Notes: generated from the sequence alone by a model not told the origin. Positions 1-10,348 are shown, counted from the stretch's first letter. The stretch is 64,000 nucleotides of DNA from Aquisalimonas lutea (GCF_030409225.1 NZ_JAUFPK010000004.1:563051-627050), one strand, 5' to 3'. Made by a program: numbers and translations.

Positions 1-113
1 ATGTCTCCGACCACTCGGCTGTCGCCCAGTCGTGGCCGTTGTCCGCCGCGATCTTCGCCCATTTGAACGCCTCAACCGGATCCTGCGGCACACCGAGCCC
101 CTGGATGTGGGCG
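1..113 (-). repeat. Exact repeat shared with 2958-3070
   Basis: The 113 bases are identical to positions 2958-3070 in copy D, and similarity continues to about position 200 with scattered differences. It encodes the C-terminal SEL1 units. Exact identity between otherwise diverged paralogues suggests recent duplication or gene conversion. Confidence 0.9.
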
Positions 114-772
114 CTATAGAGCATGTACTGGGCCTGGCTATCCCCCTGTCGGGCGGCTTCGAGAAACCACTGCACACCCTGGCCGTAGTCCTGTTTGACG
201 CCGCTACCCCACATGTACTCCGTCCCCAATAACCTTTGCCCTACGGCGTCCCCTTGCTCGGCAGCCCGACGAAACCACCTGACAGCTAGCTCCGTATCCC
301 GCTCGACACCCTCGCCTTCTCTGTACATCAGGCCAAGATTGCGCTGCGCTTGGGCATTCCCTTGTTGCGCAGATTTACGGTATAGACTGGCTGCCTTGCT
401 CAGATCCTGTTCTACGCCGATACCGTGTGCATAGCTGTACCCGAGACTTAACTGAGCCAGGGCATTTCCCGCCGCGCTACTGCTCTGGAGCCATTGCGTC
501 GCTTTCGCAACACTTTCTTCCACGCCAAGCCCCTTAAGGTAGAGTTCCGCCAAGCGAAGCTGCGCAACCGGATCACCTTCCTCTGCAGCCGGCTTCAATT
601 CCTCAAAAGCTTCGCGATACTCACCCGCGTCAAACGCCTCCAAACCCGCCGCCGTATCGGCAAAAGCCACATCCATGGCTATGCAAAGGGATAAGCTGAT
701 AACCAGCGCACTACCGCGTCCGGTCAGAAGATCAGAAATGCTTCTAAGGTAGGGCATCGGATCCGTCCGCAT
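1..772 (-). CDS. SEL1-repeat exported protein, array copy A (3' end beyond window)
   Basis: The frame is open from the start codon at 772 down to base 1, so the C-terminus lies outside the window. It begins MRTDPMPYLR like its three neighbours, followed by a hydrophobic stretch and an AFA-D cleavage site, so export is likely. The mature part is a series of SEL1/TPR-like units of about 36 residues (A-x-x-G-x-x-x-A-Q-x-x-L-G pattern). Family members act as protein-protein scaffolds, and no enzyme motif is visible. The last 113 bases are identical to copy D (2958-3070), so about 25 more codons are expected. A start at the internal Met 6 cannot be excluded. Confidence 0.85.
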   Translation of the reverse strand, partial: MRTDPMPYLRSISDLLTGRGSALVISLSLCIAMDVAFADTAAGLEAFDAGEYREAFEELKPAAEEGDPVAQLRLAELYLKGLGVEESVAKATQWLQSSSAAGNALAQLSLGYSYAHGIGVEQDLSKAASLYRKSAQQGNAQAQRNLGLMYREGEGVERDTELAVRWFRRAAEQGDAVGQRLLGTEYMWGSGVKQDYGQGVQWFLEAARQGDSQAQYMLYSAHIQGLGVPQDPVEAFKWAKIAADNGHDWATAEWSET

Positions 773-826
773 GGCCTTCGTCCTTGTATGGAAAAATTAC
801 ACCACGTGCTCCGCGCACCGCAAACC
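746..826 (-). repeat. 81-bp exact repeat spanning start codon and leader (copy of 2776-2856)
   Basis: Identical to 2776-2856 upstream of copy C. It covers the first nine or so codons and about 54 bases of untranslated leader. The matching regions of copies B and D are related but more diverged. Conservation of the non-coding part suggests it carries an expression signal. Confidence 0.9.
794..823 (-). promoter_or_regulatory. Possible promoter for SEL1 copy A
   Basis: Reading on the minus strand there is TTGCGG, an 18-base spacer and TAATTT, lying about 22 bases upstream of the start codon at 772. The match to sigma-70 is moderate, but the element is duplicated exactly upstream of copy C. Confidence 0.3.
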
Positions 827-942
827 ACCCCCAAGACGGGCGAACGCCGAGGGTCATGAACGCTCACGGAATAGGCATCTTTGGCATCTATATGTCGATC
901 CATCCCTGGCCGCCCTATACGACTTCGCCATTCATGGTGAAA

Positions 943-1794
943 TCATCGCACAGCAGGCATCTCCCCGCGTTCCACCCGTGCCCGGATGAGTTCCTTCTCC
1001 CGTTCATTAATGAACCAGTGCGCATTCTCCCACGAGCGCTGCGCCACACGATGACCCTGCCTCGCCGCAAACAACCTCCATGTATAGGCGACAACATTGT
1101 TGTTCGGCACACCCAGTCCTTGGAGATACAATCCACCAATGGCGTACTGCGCATCGGCATTGCCCGCCAGCGCAGCCCGCCCGAACCAGCGATGGGCCAT
1201 GCGGTAATCAAGCTCCAATGATCCACGGCCGTAGTAGAACAGTTCCCCAAGTTTGTAAGCAGCCACATCGTCATCCTGAACCGCCGCTCGGTGAAACCAG
1301 GTCACCGCCAGCTCGTAGTCCCGCTCCACTCCCTCACCTTCCTCGTACATCAAACCGAGATTGCGCTGAGCCATGGAATTGCCCGCCTCCGCGGCCGCCC
1401 GGTATAGGGACGCGGCCTTCTCATTGTCGGTAGCGACGCCGATTCCGTTGGAATACAGGTATCCAAGTTCCAACTTGGCGGCTGCGTGGGATTGCTCGGA
1501 GGCCGAGCGAAGCCAATGCCTCGCGCGCTCCAGATCCTGTTCTACATGACTCCCCTGTAAGTACATACCACCGAGATAGTACTGCGCCTCGGGGTCGCCC
1601 GCTTCGGCCTCCGGTCTAAGCTCCTCGTAGGCCTTATCGAAATTTCCGGATTCGAACGCTTCCACACCCGCCGCCGTATCGGCAACGGCCACATCCATGG
1701 CTATGCAAAGGGATAAACTGATACCCAGCGCACTAGCGCGCCCGGTCAGATATTCAGAAATGCTTCGAAGGTAGGGCATCGGATCCGTCCGCAT
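943..1794 (-). CDS. SEL1-repeat exported protein, array copy B
   Basis: 283 residues. Signal peptide (MRTDPMPYLR start, hydrophobic core about 23-37, cleavage after VAVA), then six to seven SEL1 units. Residues up to about 150 are nearly the same as copy D, including the YYLGGMYLQGS and ARHWLRSASEQSH stretches. The second half differs and ends in a region with W-x-F-I-N-E-R-E-K-E. Predicted periplasmic adaptor. It lies 120 bases downstream of copy C and 170 upstream of copy A on the same strand, so either an operon or separately promoted units is possible. Confidence 0.87.
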   Translation of the reverse strand: MRTDPMPYLRSISEYLTGRASALGISLSLCIAMDVAVADTAAGVEAFESGNFDKAYEELRPEAEAGDPEAQYYLGGMYLQGSHVEQDLERARHWLRSASEQSHAAAKLELGYLYSNGIGVATDNEKAASLYRAAAEAGNSMAQRNLGLMYEEGEGVERDYELAVTWFHRAAVQDDDVAAYKLGELFYYGRGSLELDYRMAHRWFGRAALAGNADAQYAIGGLYLQGLGVPNNNVVAYTWRLFAARQGHRVAQRSWENAHWFINEREKELIRARVERGEMPAVR

Positions 1795-1914
1795 GGCCTT
1801 CGTCCCTGTCTTTATAGAAAACTACACCACGATCTTCGCGACACGCAAACCCGCCCGGCAACGGGCAGTCCCGCGCAATTAGTACGCCCCCTGCCGGCCA
1901 CTGCTCAGCTCGCC

Positions 1915-2802
1915 TCACTCCTCCTTTAGTTCCGCAGCCTCCCGCGCCGAGAACGACGGCAGCTCCGGCCACTGCTCCGCCTCCACTTGCCTCACGACCT
2001 GCCGCTCTCGCTCGTCGCCCAAGAAGTACTCGCGATGCTCCCAGGCCTGTTCTCCGCCCGGGTAACCCTGCTCCGCGGCATACCGTGCCCATGTGTACGC
2101 AGCAACCACATCCGACTGCCCACCTAGCCCCTGGAGCAGCATGTTGTACAGCGCATACTGGGCCTCGGCATTGCCCGCCTCCGCGGCCTGACGAAACCAG
2201 TACGCGGCCTTGCGCAGATTCTGCTCAAACCGAAACCCGTCGTAGTACAACCCCGCAAGCTCCGTCTGGGCCACCACATCCCCTTGCTCCGCAGCCCGAC
2301 GAAACCACTGCCCAGCCAACTGGTAATCCCGCTCCACGCCTTCGCCTTCCTTGTACATCAGGCCGAGATTGGATTGAGCTGCTGACTCGCCTTTTTGTGC
2401 CGCTTCCCGATACAACTCGACGGCGCGTTCCTTGTCGACATCAACCCCGAGACCGTTTGAATAAACATAACCAAGTCCTACCAGTGCATCTGTATAGCCC
2501 TGTTGGGCCGAACGCTGCAGCCACTGGTTCGCTACATCCAAATTCTCAGAAACTCCGTAACCGCTGCCATAGAGCTTTGCGACGTAGAACTGCGCCTCGG
2601 CATCCCCCGCCTCGGCCTCCGGCATGAGTTCTTCGTAGGCCTTTTCGTAGTTTCCGGACTCGAACGCCTCCACACCCGCCGCCGTATCGGCGACGGCCAC
2701 GTCGATGGCTATGCAAAGCAATAAACTGATAACCAGCGCACTACCGCGCCCGGCCAGAGGATCAGAGATGATTCGAAGGTAGGGCATCGGATCCGTCCGC
2801 AT
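1915..2802 (-). CDS. SEL1-repeat exported protein, array copy C
   Basis: 295 residues with the same leader as copies A, B and D (cleavage near VAVA-D). The SEL1 units are followed by a C-terminal segment unlike A and D: it carries YALYNMLLQGLGG and a tail rich in W, P and E (EQWPELPSF). The lipoprotein at 4467-5453 has a closely similar tail (YALYNMLFQGVGG, GEWPPFPKF). Copy C thus looks like a chimera of the array leader with the C-terminal module of that lipoprotein family. No catalytic motif is seen. Confidence 0.87.
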   Translation of the reverse strand: MRTDPMPYLRIISDPLAGRGSALVISLLLCIAIDVAVADTAAGVEAFESGNYEKAYEELMPEAEAGDAEAQFYVAKLYGSGYGVSENLDVANQWLQRSAQQGYTDALVGLGYVYSNGLGVDVDKERAVELYREAAQKGESAAQSNLGLMYKEGEGVERDYQLAGQWFRRAAEQGDVVAQTELAGLYYDGFRFEQNLRKAAYWFRQAAEAGNAEAQYALYNMLLQGLGGQSDVVAAYTWARYAAEQGYPGGEQAWEHREYFLGDERERQVVRQVEAEQWPELPSFSAREAAELKEE

Positions 2803-2856
2803 GGCCTTCGTCCTTGTATGGAAAAATTACACCACGTGCTCCGCGCACCGCAAACC
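2776..2856 (-). repeat. 81-bp exact repeat spanning start codon and leader (copy of 746-826)
   Basis: Identical to 746-826. It contains the start of copy C and its upstream leader, and includes the same possible -35/-10 pair (2824-2853). Confidence 0.9.
2824..2853 (-). promoter_or_regulatory. Possible promoter for SEL1 copy C
   Basis: TTGCGG, 18 bases, TAATTT on the minus strand, about 22 bases before the start at 2802. It is the exact duplicate of the element before copy A. Confidence 0.3.
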
Positions 2857-2883
2857 CACTAATGGCAAATCTGTGCCGCGCAC

Positions 2884-3729
2884 TTAGTGCGTGCGCTGCC
2901 ACTGTTCGGCTCGCCGGGCCGCCTCCCGGCGGCCCTCCTCATCCAGGAACCACTGCCATGTCTCCGACCACTCGGCTGTCGCCCAGTCGTGGCCGTTGTC
3001 CGCCGCGATCTTCGCCCATTTGAACGCCTCAACCGGATCCTGCGGCACACCGAGCCCCTGGATGTGGGCGTTGTAAAGCATGTACTGGGCCTGGCTATCC
3101 CCCTGTCGGGCGGCTTCGAGAAACCACTGCACACCCTGGCCGTAATCCTGCTCGACGCCACTGCCCCACATATACGCCGTCCCCAGCAGCCTCTGTGCTA
3201 CGGCATCCCCCTGCTCCGCAGCCCGGCGAAACCATCTGGCAGCCAACTCCGCATCGCGCTCGACGCCCTCACCTTCTTCATACATCAGGCCTAGATTGCG
3301 CTGCGCGATAGCATCCCCAGCCTCCGCAGCCTCTCGATACAGAAAGACGGCCTTTTCATTGTCGGTCGCAACACCAATTCCATTGGAATACATATACCCA
3401 AGCTCCAGCTTTGCCGGCGCGTGCGATTGCTCCGAGGCCGACCGGAGCCAATGCCTCGCCCGCTCAAGATCTTTCTCTACATAACTGCCTTGTAGGTACA
3501 TTCCACCAAGGTAGTATTGCGCTACCGGGTCTCCGGCCTCTGCTTCTGGGTTGAGTTCTTCGTAGGCGGTTTCGTAGTTTCCGGCTTCGAACGCCTCCAC
3601 GCCCGCCGCCGTATCAGCAACGGCCATTTCCGTGGCTACGCATAGCAAGAGACCGACAAACAAAACGGTACTGCGCCCAGTCAGAAAATCAGAAATGCTT
3701 CGAAGGTAGGGCATCGGATCCGTCCGCAT
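2884..3729 (-). CDS. SEL1-repeat exported protein, array copy D
   Basis: 281 residues from the Met at 3729, chosen because it aligns with the MRTDPMPYLR starts of the other copies; an in-frame ATG at 3777 would add 16 unrelated residues. Signal peptide, then SEL1 units. The N-terminal half matches copy B and the C-terminal half matches copy A, so D is either the parent of both or itself a recombinant. It ends in WQWFLDEEGRREAARRAEQW. Probably periplasmic. It sits 64 bases downstream of the membrane protein gene at 3794-4372. Confidence 0.87.
   Translation of the reverse strand: MRTDPMPYLRSISDFLTGRSTVLFVGLLLCVATEMAVADTAAGVEAFEAGNYETAYEELNPEAEAGDPVAQYYLGGMYLQGSYVEKDLERARHWLRSASEQSHAPAKLELGYMYSNGIGVATDNEKAVFLYREAAEAGDAIAQRNLGLMYEEGEGVERDAELAARWFRRAAEQGDAVAQRLLGTAYMWGSGVEQDYGQGVQWFLEAARQGDSQAQYMLYNAHIQGLGVPQDPVEAFKWAKIAADNGHDWATAEWSETWQWFLDEEGRREAARRAEQWQRTH
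2958..3070 (-). repeat. Exact repeat shared with 1-113
   Basis: 113 identical bases in the C-terminal coding part of copy D and of copy A at the left edge of the window. Confidence 0.9.
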
Positions 3730-3793
3730 GGCCTTCAATCCCTTCCATTGAGAATCGACACAGCGTCCTCCGCCCATGGGAATTGCTTGCCAG

Positions 3794-4372
3794 TCAGTCG
3801 ATCTCGGCTCCGTATCCTGTCCAGCCCGACTTTGCCTTCGTGCGAAGGTGATAGCTGTTTTTCCTGAACCACCGCCTCGCGCTGGTCGTGAAGAACAGGA
3901 TCACGGCTCCGACCTGTAACCCCAGGACCATGACGTTGACGGCTGGATAAACCCACCGGGGCTCCATATAGATGCTCCCAAACTCGGTGGTTACGAACAG
4001 AAGGAGCATCGTCAGCGTCTCACCCGACATAATGGCCGAGTAATCGGCCACGAAGGCCAGAACGCTGAGTCCCACGAGGAACGTGAACAGCCGGCTGGCC
4101 CATCTCCGCCCGTCCATCGCCGCGAGGACGACCCACGCATAGAGAAAAAGCACGACCAGCAGGGGTAAGGACGGAATCAGCCTGCCTGCCAGGAGCAGGT
4201 TGGCGGCAGCAAAGCCGCCAGCAACGGCGACAAGGTCAATGCCGAGCGCAGCCCCTGCCAATGCGGCGCCCCATTTCGCTGTGCCCGGGCGCGGGAGATT
4301 TCTCACCCGCTTCGGGAATCCCCAGGTACGCGCTTCCAGATCCCGCGGATTCCGGAATCTCCTGTCATCCAT
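3794..4372 (-). CDS. Hypothetical multi-pass membrane protein
   Basis: 192 residues from the ATG at 4372, which is preceded by the Shine-Dalgarno-like AAGGCGAGG. A longer frame reaching 4531 would overlap the upstream gene and has an Arg-rich, unlikely N-terminus. The protein starts with a soluble basic segment of about 30 residues, then has four or five hydrophobic segments (about 33-60, 65-87, 91-110, 115-128, 138-165) and a positively charged tail. No family was recognised. It lies between the SEL1 lipoprotein gene and the SEL1 array on one strand, so a membrane partner for these scaffolds is possible. Confidence 0.7.
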   Translation of the reverse strand: MDDRRFRNPRDLEARTWGFPKRVRNLPRPGTAKWGAALAGAALGIDLVAVAGGFAAANLLLAGRLIPSLPLLVVLFLYAWVVLAAMDGRRWASRLFTFLVGLSVLAFVADYSAIMSGETLTMLLLFVTTEFGSIYMEPRWVYPAVNVMVLGLQVGAVILFFTTSARRWFRKNSYHLRTKAKSGWTGYGAEID

Positions 4373-4466
4373 GATTGCCTCGCCTTCCCCTTCCGCTTCC
4401 GCACAATCCACACGCTGCCGATCTCGCTGCGCCGCCATGCGGGCGCGGCATGACCTGCGTCGGGCG

Positions 4467-5453
4467 TTACGTATCCCGGGCACCCTCCGAGACATACGAC
4501 CGCAGCACCGAGCGCAGTCGCCGGTCGCCATCCAGCGGCAATTCCGTCATGACGCTCGTCTCCACCACGTCCGCGTCACCCCGGAGGTGCTTGCGCGCTT
4601 GCCTGATAACCCTGGTGATCTCCACCACCTCATAGGAAATCCAGGGGAGCGTGGTTCCGTCCACAGGAAGCGCGCTACGCATCTCCTCGACGCCCCGGAT
4701 GCGCACTTCCGTGCCGTCCGGAAACCGGATTCGCACTCGTACCCCTTGCCCACGGCTGTCGTCCGTACCGGCCTCGTGCCCAGTAACCCCCTCTCTCAGA
4801 CGCTCCGCCTCATCTTTGGAGAATTTCGGAAACGGCGGCCACTCGCCTTGCTCGGTTATTCGCTGGATCTCATTGTTCACCGAGGGCGGGAGGATCATGT
4901 TGCGATTGCGCCACGCCTGCCTTCCGCCTTCGTGGCCCGCCCTGGCCGCACGGTAGGCCCAGCCCATCGCCGGCCGCACGTGAATATCTCCACCGACTCC
5001 CTGGAACAGCATGTTGTAGAGCGCATACTGCGCCTCACCCTCACCCTGCTCCGCCGCCTGGCGGAACCAGTAGGCCGCCGCACGCGGATTCCGCGCCACG
5101 TGCTGGCCGTTGTAGTAGAGGCGGGCCAGCTCCATTTGCGCCTCCAGGTGGCCCTGCCGAGCAGCGCGACGCAACCAGTGCTCGGCTGCATCGCTGTCGC
5201 GTTCCGCGCCCTCGCCCGAAAGATACATCATGCCGAGACGGTACTGGGCCCGGGCTTCGTCGTCTTCCGCGGCTCGCACCAGCTCCGCCGGGGCGCCGTG
5301 ACCGACGTCCGCGCTAGCTCGTTCGCTCTCTTCGGCCGCGTCGTTACTGGCACAGCCTGCGATCAACAGAAAAAGAAAGCCGGCGAGGACCCCGGCGCAT
5401 ACGGCGCCGGATCCCGGGGTGTTGCGGGAAAGGGGTGCTGAACTCATATACAC
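4467..5453 (-). CDS. SEL1-repeat lipoprotein
   Basis: A lipobox (LLIAGC, Cys about 34) after a hydrophobic core marks a type II signal peptide and lipid anchoring. Four SEL1 units follow (about residues 60-200), then a segment of about 120 residues without repeats containing VRVRIRFPDGTEVRIRG, which looks like a small beta-rich domain. The GTG at 5453 is preceded by AAGGAG at a 7-base spacing; ATGs at 5447 and 5471 are alternatives. First gene of the minus-strand SEL1 block, with a 94-base gap to the membrane protein gene. Its tail resembles array copy C. Confidence 0.8.
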   Translation of the reverse strand: MYMSSAPLSRNTPGSGAVCAGVLAGFLFLLIAGCASNDAAEESERASADVGHGAPAELVRAAEDDEARAQYRLGMMYLSGEGAERDSDAAEHWLRRAARQGHLEAQMELARLYYNGQHVARNPRAAAYWFRQAAEQGEGEAQYALYNMLFQGVGGDIHVRPAMGWAYRAARAGHEGGRQAWRNRNMILPPSVNNEIQRITEQGEWPPFPKFSKDEAERLREGVTGHEAGTDDSRGQGVRVRIRFPDGTEVRIRGVEEMRSALPVDGTTLPWISYEVVEITRVIRQARKHLRGDADVVETSVMTELPLDGDRRLRSVLRSYVSEGARDT

Positions 5454-5660
5454 AAGGCGACTCCTTCGCATTTCCTTGCGGTATCCGTACCGAAGCTGTC
5501 ACCACGATGGCGGCAATGGACCATGAGCCAGGAAGCGGGCGGCCTCGGAGACGAGGGCGGGACGGGGCCGGCCGATCCGTGGCAAGTGGCTCCAGGGTTG
5601 TCTCGGTCGTAATCTGCCGGTGCCCACCGAGCCGTGCAATCGGAAGACGTCGATCGATTC

Positions 5661-5678
5661 TGTAGGAATCGTCCTACA
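5661..5678. promoter_or_regulatory. Perfect palindrome TGTAGG-N6-CCTACA
   Basis: TGTAGGAATCGTCCTACA lies between the recQ stop and the SEL1 lipoprotein, about 210 bases before the latter's start. The TGTARG-N6-CYTACA layout resembles binding sites of NarL/FixJ-type regulators such as GacA (TGTAAG-N6-CTTACA). This is an inference from shape only; it could also act as a hairpin behind recQ. The rest of 5454-5687 shows no gene. Confidence 0.35.
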
Positions 5679-5687
5679 CGCGCCCGG

Positions 5688-7496
<1,809 letters not shown>

Positions 7497-7647
7497 GCTG
7501 CCTGTTGCCCGGTCCACGGTATGAATGATGCGCTCCCCTGTACGGCCCGGCCGCTGTACGATAGAACGTGCCAAGGTCCGGGAACCCGGACAATGGCATC
7601 GTCGGCCTGGCCCGGGCATGATACGGCACAGGGAAACGGAGAGCATC

Positions 7648-8304
7648 ATGACGTGGATGAGTACCGGGGCGCTCGTGGCCGCAGGACTCGGCGTACTCCT
7701 GCTGATCCTGGGCGTCGTGCGCCTGTGCCGGCTGCGCTTCGGCAACGGCTGCGGCCACTGCATTTTCGGCGTCGTTCTGATCGCCGCCGGCATCACCGCG
7801 GGCAGCGTCGGCGCCCACCTGCACACCTACGATCGCCTCACACGGGAACGGGATGTCCTGGACATCCGCTTCATCCAGGAGGACGAGCAGCTGTACACGG
7901 CCATCATCGAGTACCCGGACACGCCGGTGGTGGAGCGCTTCCGCGTCCACGGCGACCAGTGGCAGGTGGACGCCCGCATGCTGAAATGGCGCGGGCCGGG
8001 CATGCTCGCGGGGCTGGACAGCCGCTATCGCCTGGAGCGCCTCAGCGGCCGCTACGCGGACGTGGAGCAGGAGCGCAACGACCGCCGCAGCGTCCATGAG
8101 CTGGGCGCCGACGAGGGCCTGGACCTGTGGTCGCTGGTGCGCAACAACAGCGAGTACGTGCCCTGGGTGGATGCCGTCTACGGCAGCGCCACCTACCTGC
8201 CCATGCGCGACGGCGCCCGCTACCGCGTCCGGGTCACGCAGTCGGGCCTGCTGGCCCGGTCGCTGGACGAGGATACCGCGGCCGTCGTCGAGGGCTGGGA
8301 GTAG
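7648..8304 (+). CDS. Conserved membrane-anchored protein (uncharacterised gammaproteobacterial family)
   Basis: 218 residues. Two hydrophobic segments near the N-terminus (about 8-26 and 40-58), with a short cysteine-containing loop between them, then a soluble domain of about 155 residues with conserved-looking [26 protein letters not shown] and [16 protein letters not shown] recognise this pattern from proteins often labelled multidrug transporter in databases, but it has no transporter architecture; the function is unknown. The ATG at 7648 has GGAGAG upstream. Divergent from recQ across 151 bases. Confidence 0.8.
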   Translation: MTWMSTGALVAAGLGVLLLILGVVRLCRLRFGNGCGHCIFGVVLIAAGITAGSVGAHLHTYDRLTRERDVLDIRFIQEDEQLYTAIIEYPDTPVVERFRVHGDQWQVDARMLKWRGPGMLAGLDSRYRLERLSGRYADVEQERNDRRSVHELGADEGLDLWSLVRNNSEYVPWVDAVYGSATYLPMRDGARYRVRVTQSGLLARSLDEDTAAVVEGWE

Positions 8305-8317
8305 GCACGCATGCCTG

Positions 8318-10348
8318 TCACAGCGTAGCGGCCAGGCGCGTCCCCTCCTCGAACGCCCGGCCGGCGTCCAGGCCCTCGACGGTGCGGCTGCCGCCGATGA
8401 CGTGCACCGGCCGTCCGCAGCCGGCCAGCGCAGACACCAGCTCCTGTACGGGTTCCTGTCCCGCGCAGACGACCACATCGTCCACGGCGAGGGTGCGCGG
8501 CTGATCCTCCACCTGGACATGCAGGCCGTCGTCGTCCATGCGCTCGTAGCTCACCCCGGCAAGCATGTGCACGCCCCGTTCGCGCAGGCGGGCCCGCTGC
8601 ACCCAGCCCGTGGTCGTGCCCAGACTTGCGCCGGGCTTGCCGGGGCTGCGCTGGAGCAGATATACCTCACGGGCCGGGCTCGGCGGTGCCGATGCCACGC
8701 CCTCCACCCCGCCGGGCACTCCGGCGGCCGGGTCCACGCCCCACTCGCGGAAGAAGGCGTCCGGATCCGTGGCCGCTGCCGAGCCTGCGGCGGTCAGGAA
8801 TTCGGCGACATCGAAGCCCACGCGCCCGGCGCCGATGATGGCGACCCGTTCGCCGAGCTCGCGGCCGCCCAGCAGCGCCTCCGCATACGAGTGCACGCGC
8901 GGGTGATCCAGCCCCGGTATCGCCGGCACGCGGGGGGTCACACCGGTGGCCACGACAATCTCCTCGAAATCCTCGCCGAGCAGGTCGTCCGGGCCGACGT
9001 GGCGCCCCAGGCGCAGATCCACCCCGATGGACCCGATGCGCGTGCGGAAGTACCGCAGGGTCTCCGCGAACTCCTCCTTGCCGGGGATCCGCCGGGCCAT
9101 GTTGAACTGCCCCCCGATGGCCTCGGCGGCATCGAACAGGCTCACCTCGTGGCCTCGCTCGGCCAGGCCGGTGGCGCAGGCGAGCCCCGCCGGGCCGGCG
9201 CCCACCACCGCCACGCGGCGCGGAAACCGGGTCGGCACCAGGTTGAGCTCGGTTTCCCGGCAGGCGCGCGGGTTCACCAGGCAGGTGGCATAGCCGCGCC
9301 GGAACACCCGGTCCAGGCAGTCCTGGTTGCAGGCGATGCAGGTATTGATCTCGTTAGTGCGACCGTGGGCCGTCTTCGTCACCCAGTCCGGATCGGCCAG
9401 CAGCGGGCGCGCCAGGGAGACCAGGTCGGCGTCGCCGCGCTCCAGCACCGCCTCGGCCTCCGCGGGCATGTTGATGCGGTTGGCGGCGACCACCGGCGTG
9501 CGCACGGCCGCGCGCACCCGGGCGGTGATCCCGGTAAACGCGGCCCGGGGCACGCCGGTCTGAACCGTGGGCACGCGGGCCTCGTGCCAGCCGATGCCGG
9601 TGCTGATGAGCGTGGCGCCGGCCTCGTCCACCGCCCGGGCCAGCGTGACCACCTCCTCGGCGGTGCCGCCGCCGGCGACCAGGTCCAGCATGGACAGGCG
9701 GAAGATGACGATGAAGTCGTGCCCCACGGCGGCGCGCACCCGGCGGAGGATCTCCAGCGGAAAGCGCATGCGGTTGCCGAGGGGCCCGCCCCATCGGTCG
9801 CGGCGGTGGTTCGTCCGCGGCGCCAGGAACTGGTTGATGAGATAGCCCTCGGCGCCCATGATCTCGACGCCGTCGTAGCCCGCCTCCCGGGCCAGCGACG
9901 CGCAGCGGGCGAAGGCCTCGATCTGGCGCTGGACGCCCGTGCCGCCCAGGCGCCGCGGCCGGAACCGGTTGCCGGGGGCACGCCCGGCGGAAGGCGCGAC
10001 GGCCAGGGGATGGTCGCCGTAGCGCCCGGCATGCAGGATCTGCATACAGATGCGGCCGCCCTCGTCGTGCACCGCCCGGGTCACCAGTCGATGGCGGCCC
10101 ACCTGGAAGCCGCTGGCCAGGCGCGCCGAGAACGGGGCGAGCCAGCCGGCCCGGTTGGGCGCGATGCCCCCGGTGACCATGAGCCCGACGCCACCGCGGG
10201 CGCGCTCGGCGAGGTATACGGCGAGGCTCTCGTAGTCCCGGCGACGCTCCTCCAGGCCGGTGTACATGGCCCCCATGAGCACCCGGTTGGGCAACCGGGT
10301 GTATCCCAGATCCAGGGGTTGCGTCAGGTGCGGGTACTGTTGGCTCAT
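8318..10348 (-). CDS. fadH: 2,4-dienoyl-CoA reductase (NADPH), FadH type
   Basis: 676 residues, close to the E. coli enzyme. The N-terminal half is an Old Yellow Enzyme TIM barrel binding FMN. A 4Fe-4S cluster motif follows with Cys337, Cys340, Cys344 and Cys356 (C-x2-C-x3-C-x11-C). The C-terminal half has the FAD/NADPH-binding region beginning VAVVGAGPAGLACATGLA. It reduces 2,4-dienoyl-CoA during beta-oxidation of unsaturated fatty acids. The start MSQQYPHLTQPL at 10348 fits the family. Monocistronic, converging on the gene at 7648-8304 with 13 bases between them. Confidence 0.95.
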   Translation of the reverse strand: MSQQYPHLTQPLDLGYTRLPNRVLMGAMYTGLEERRRDYESLAVYLAERARGGVGLMVTGGIAPNRAGWLAPFSARLASGFQVGRHRLVTRAVHDEGGRICMQILHAGRYGDHPLAVAPSAGRAPGNRFRPRRLGGTGVQRQIEAFARCASLAREAGYDGVEIMGAEGYLINQFLAPRTNHRRDRWGGPLGNRMRFPLEILRRVRAAVGHDFIVIFRLSMLDLVAGGGTAEEVVTLARAVDEAGATLISTGIGWHEARVPTVQTGVPRAAFTGITARVRAAVRTPVVAANRINMPAEAEAVLERGDADLVSLARPLLADPDWVTKTAHGRTNEINTCIACNQDCLDRVFRRGYATCLVNPRACRETELNLVPTRFPRRVAVVGAGPAGLACATGLAERGHEVSLFDAAEAIGGQFNMARRIPGKEEFAETLRYFRTRIGSIGVDLRLGRHVGPDDLLGEDFEEIVVATGVTPRVPAIPGLDHPRVHSYAEALLGGRELGERVAIIGAGRVGFDVAEFLTAAGSAAATDPDAFFREWGVDPAAGVPGGVEGVASAPPSPAREVYLLQRSPGKPGASLGTTTGWVQRARLRERGVHMLAGVSYERMDDDGLHVQVEDQPRTLAVDDVVVCAGQEPVQELVSALAGCGRPVHVIGGSRTVEGLDAGRAFEEGTRLAATL

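Noticed and set aside
4373-4531. N-terminal extension of the membrane protein gene
   Set aside because: It overlaps the upstream gene by 65 bases, is rich in Arg/Cys and lacks a ribosome binding site; the ATG at 4372 has one.
1-5453. Type VI effector/immunity or toxin-antitoxin island
   Set aside because: SEL1 arrays occur in such loci, but no toxin domain, VgrG, PAAR or secretion gene is visible.
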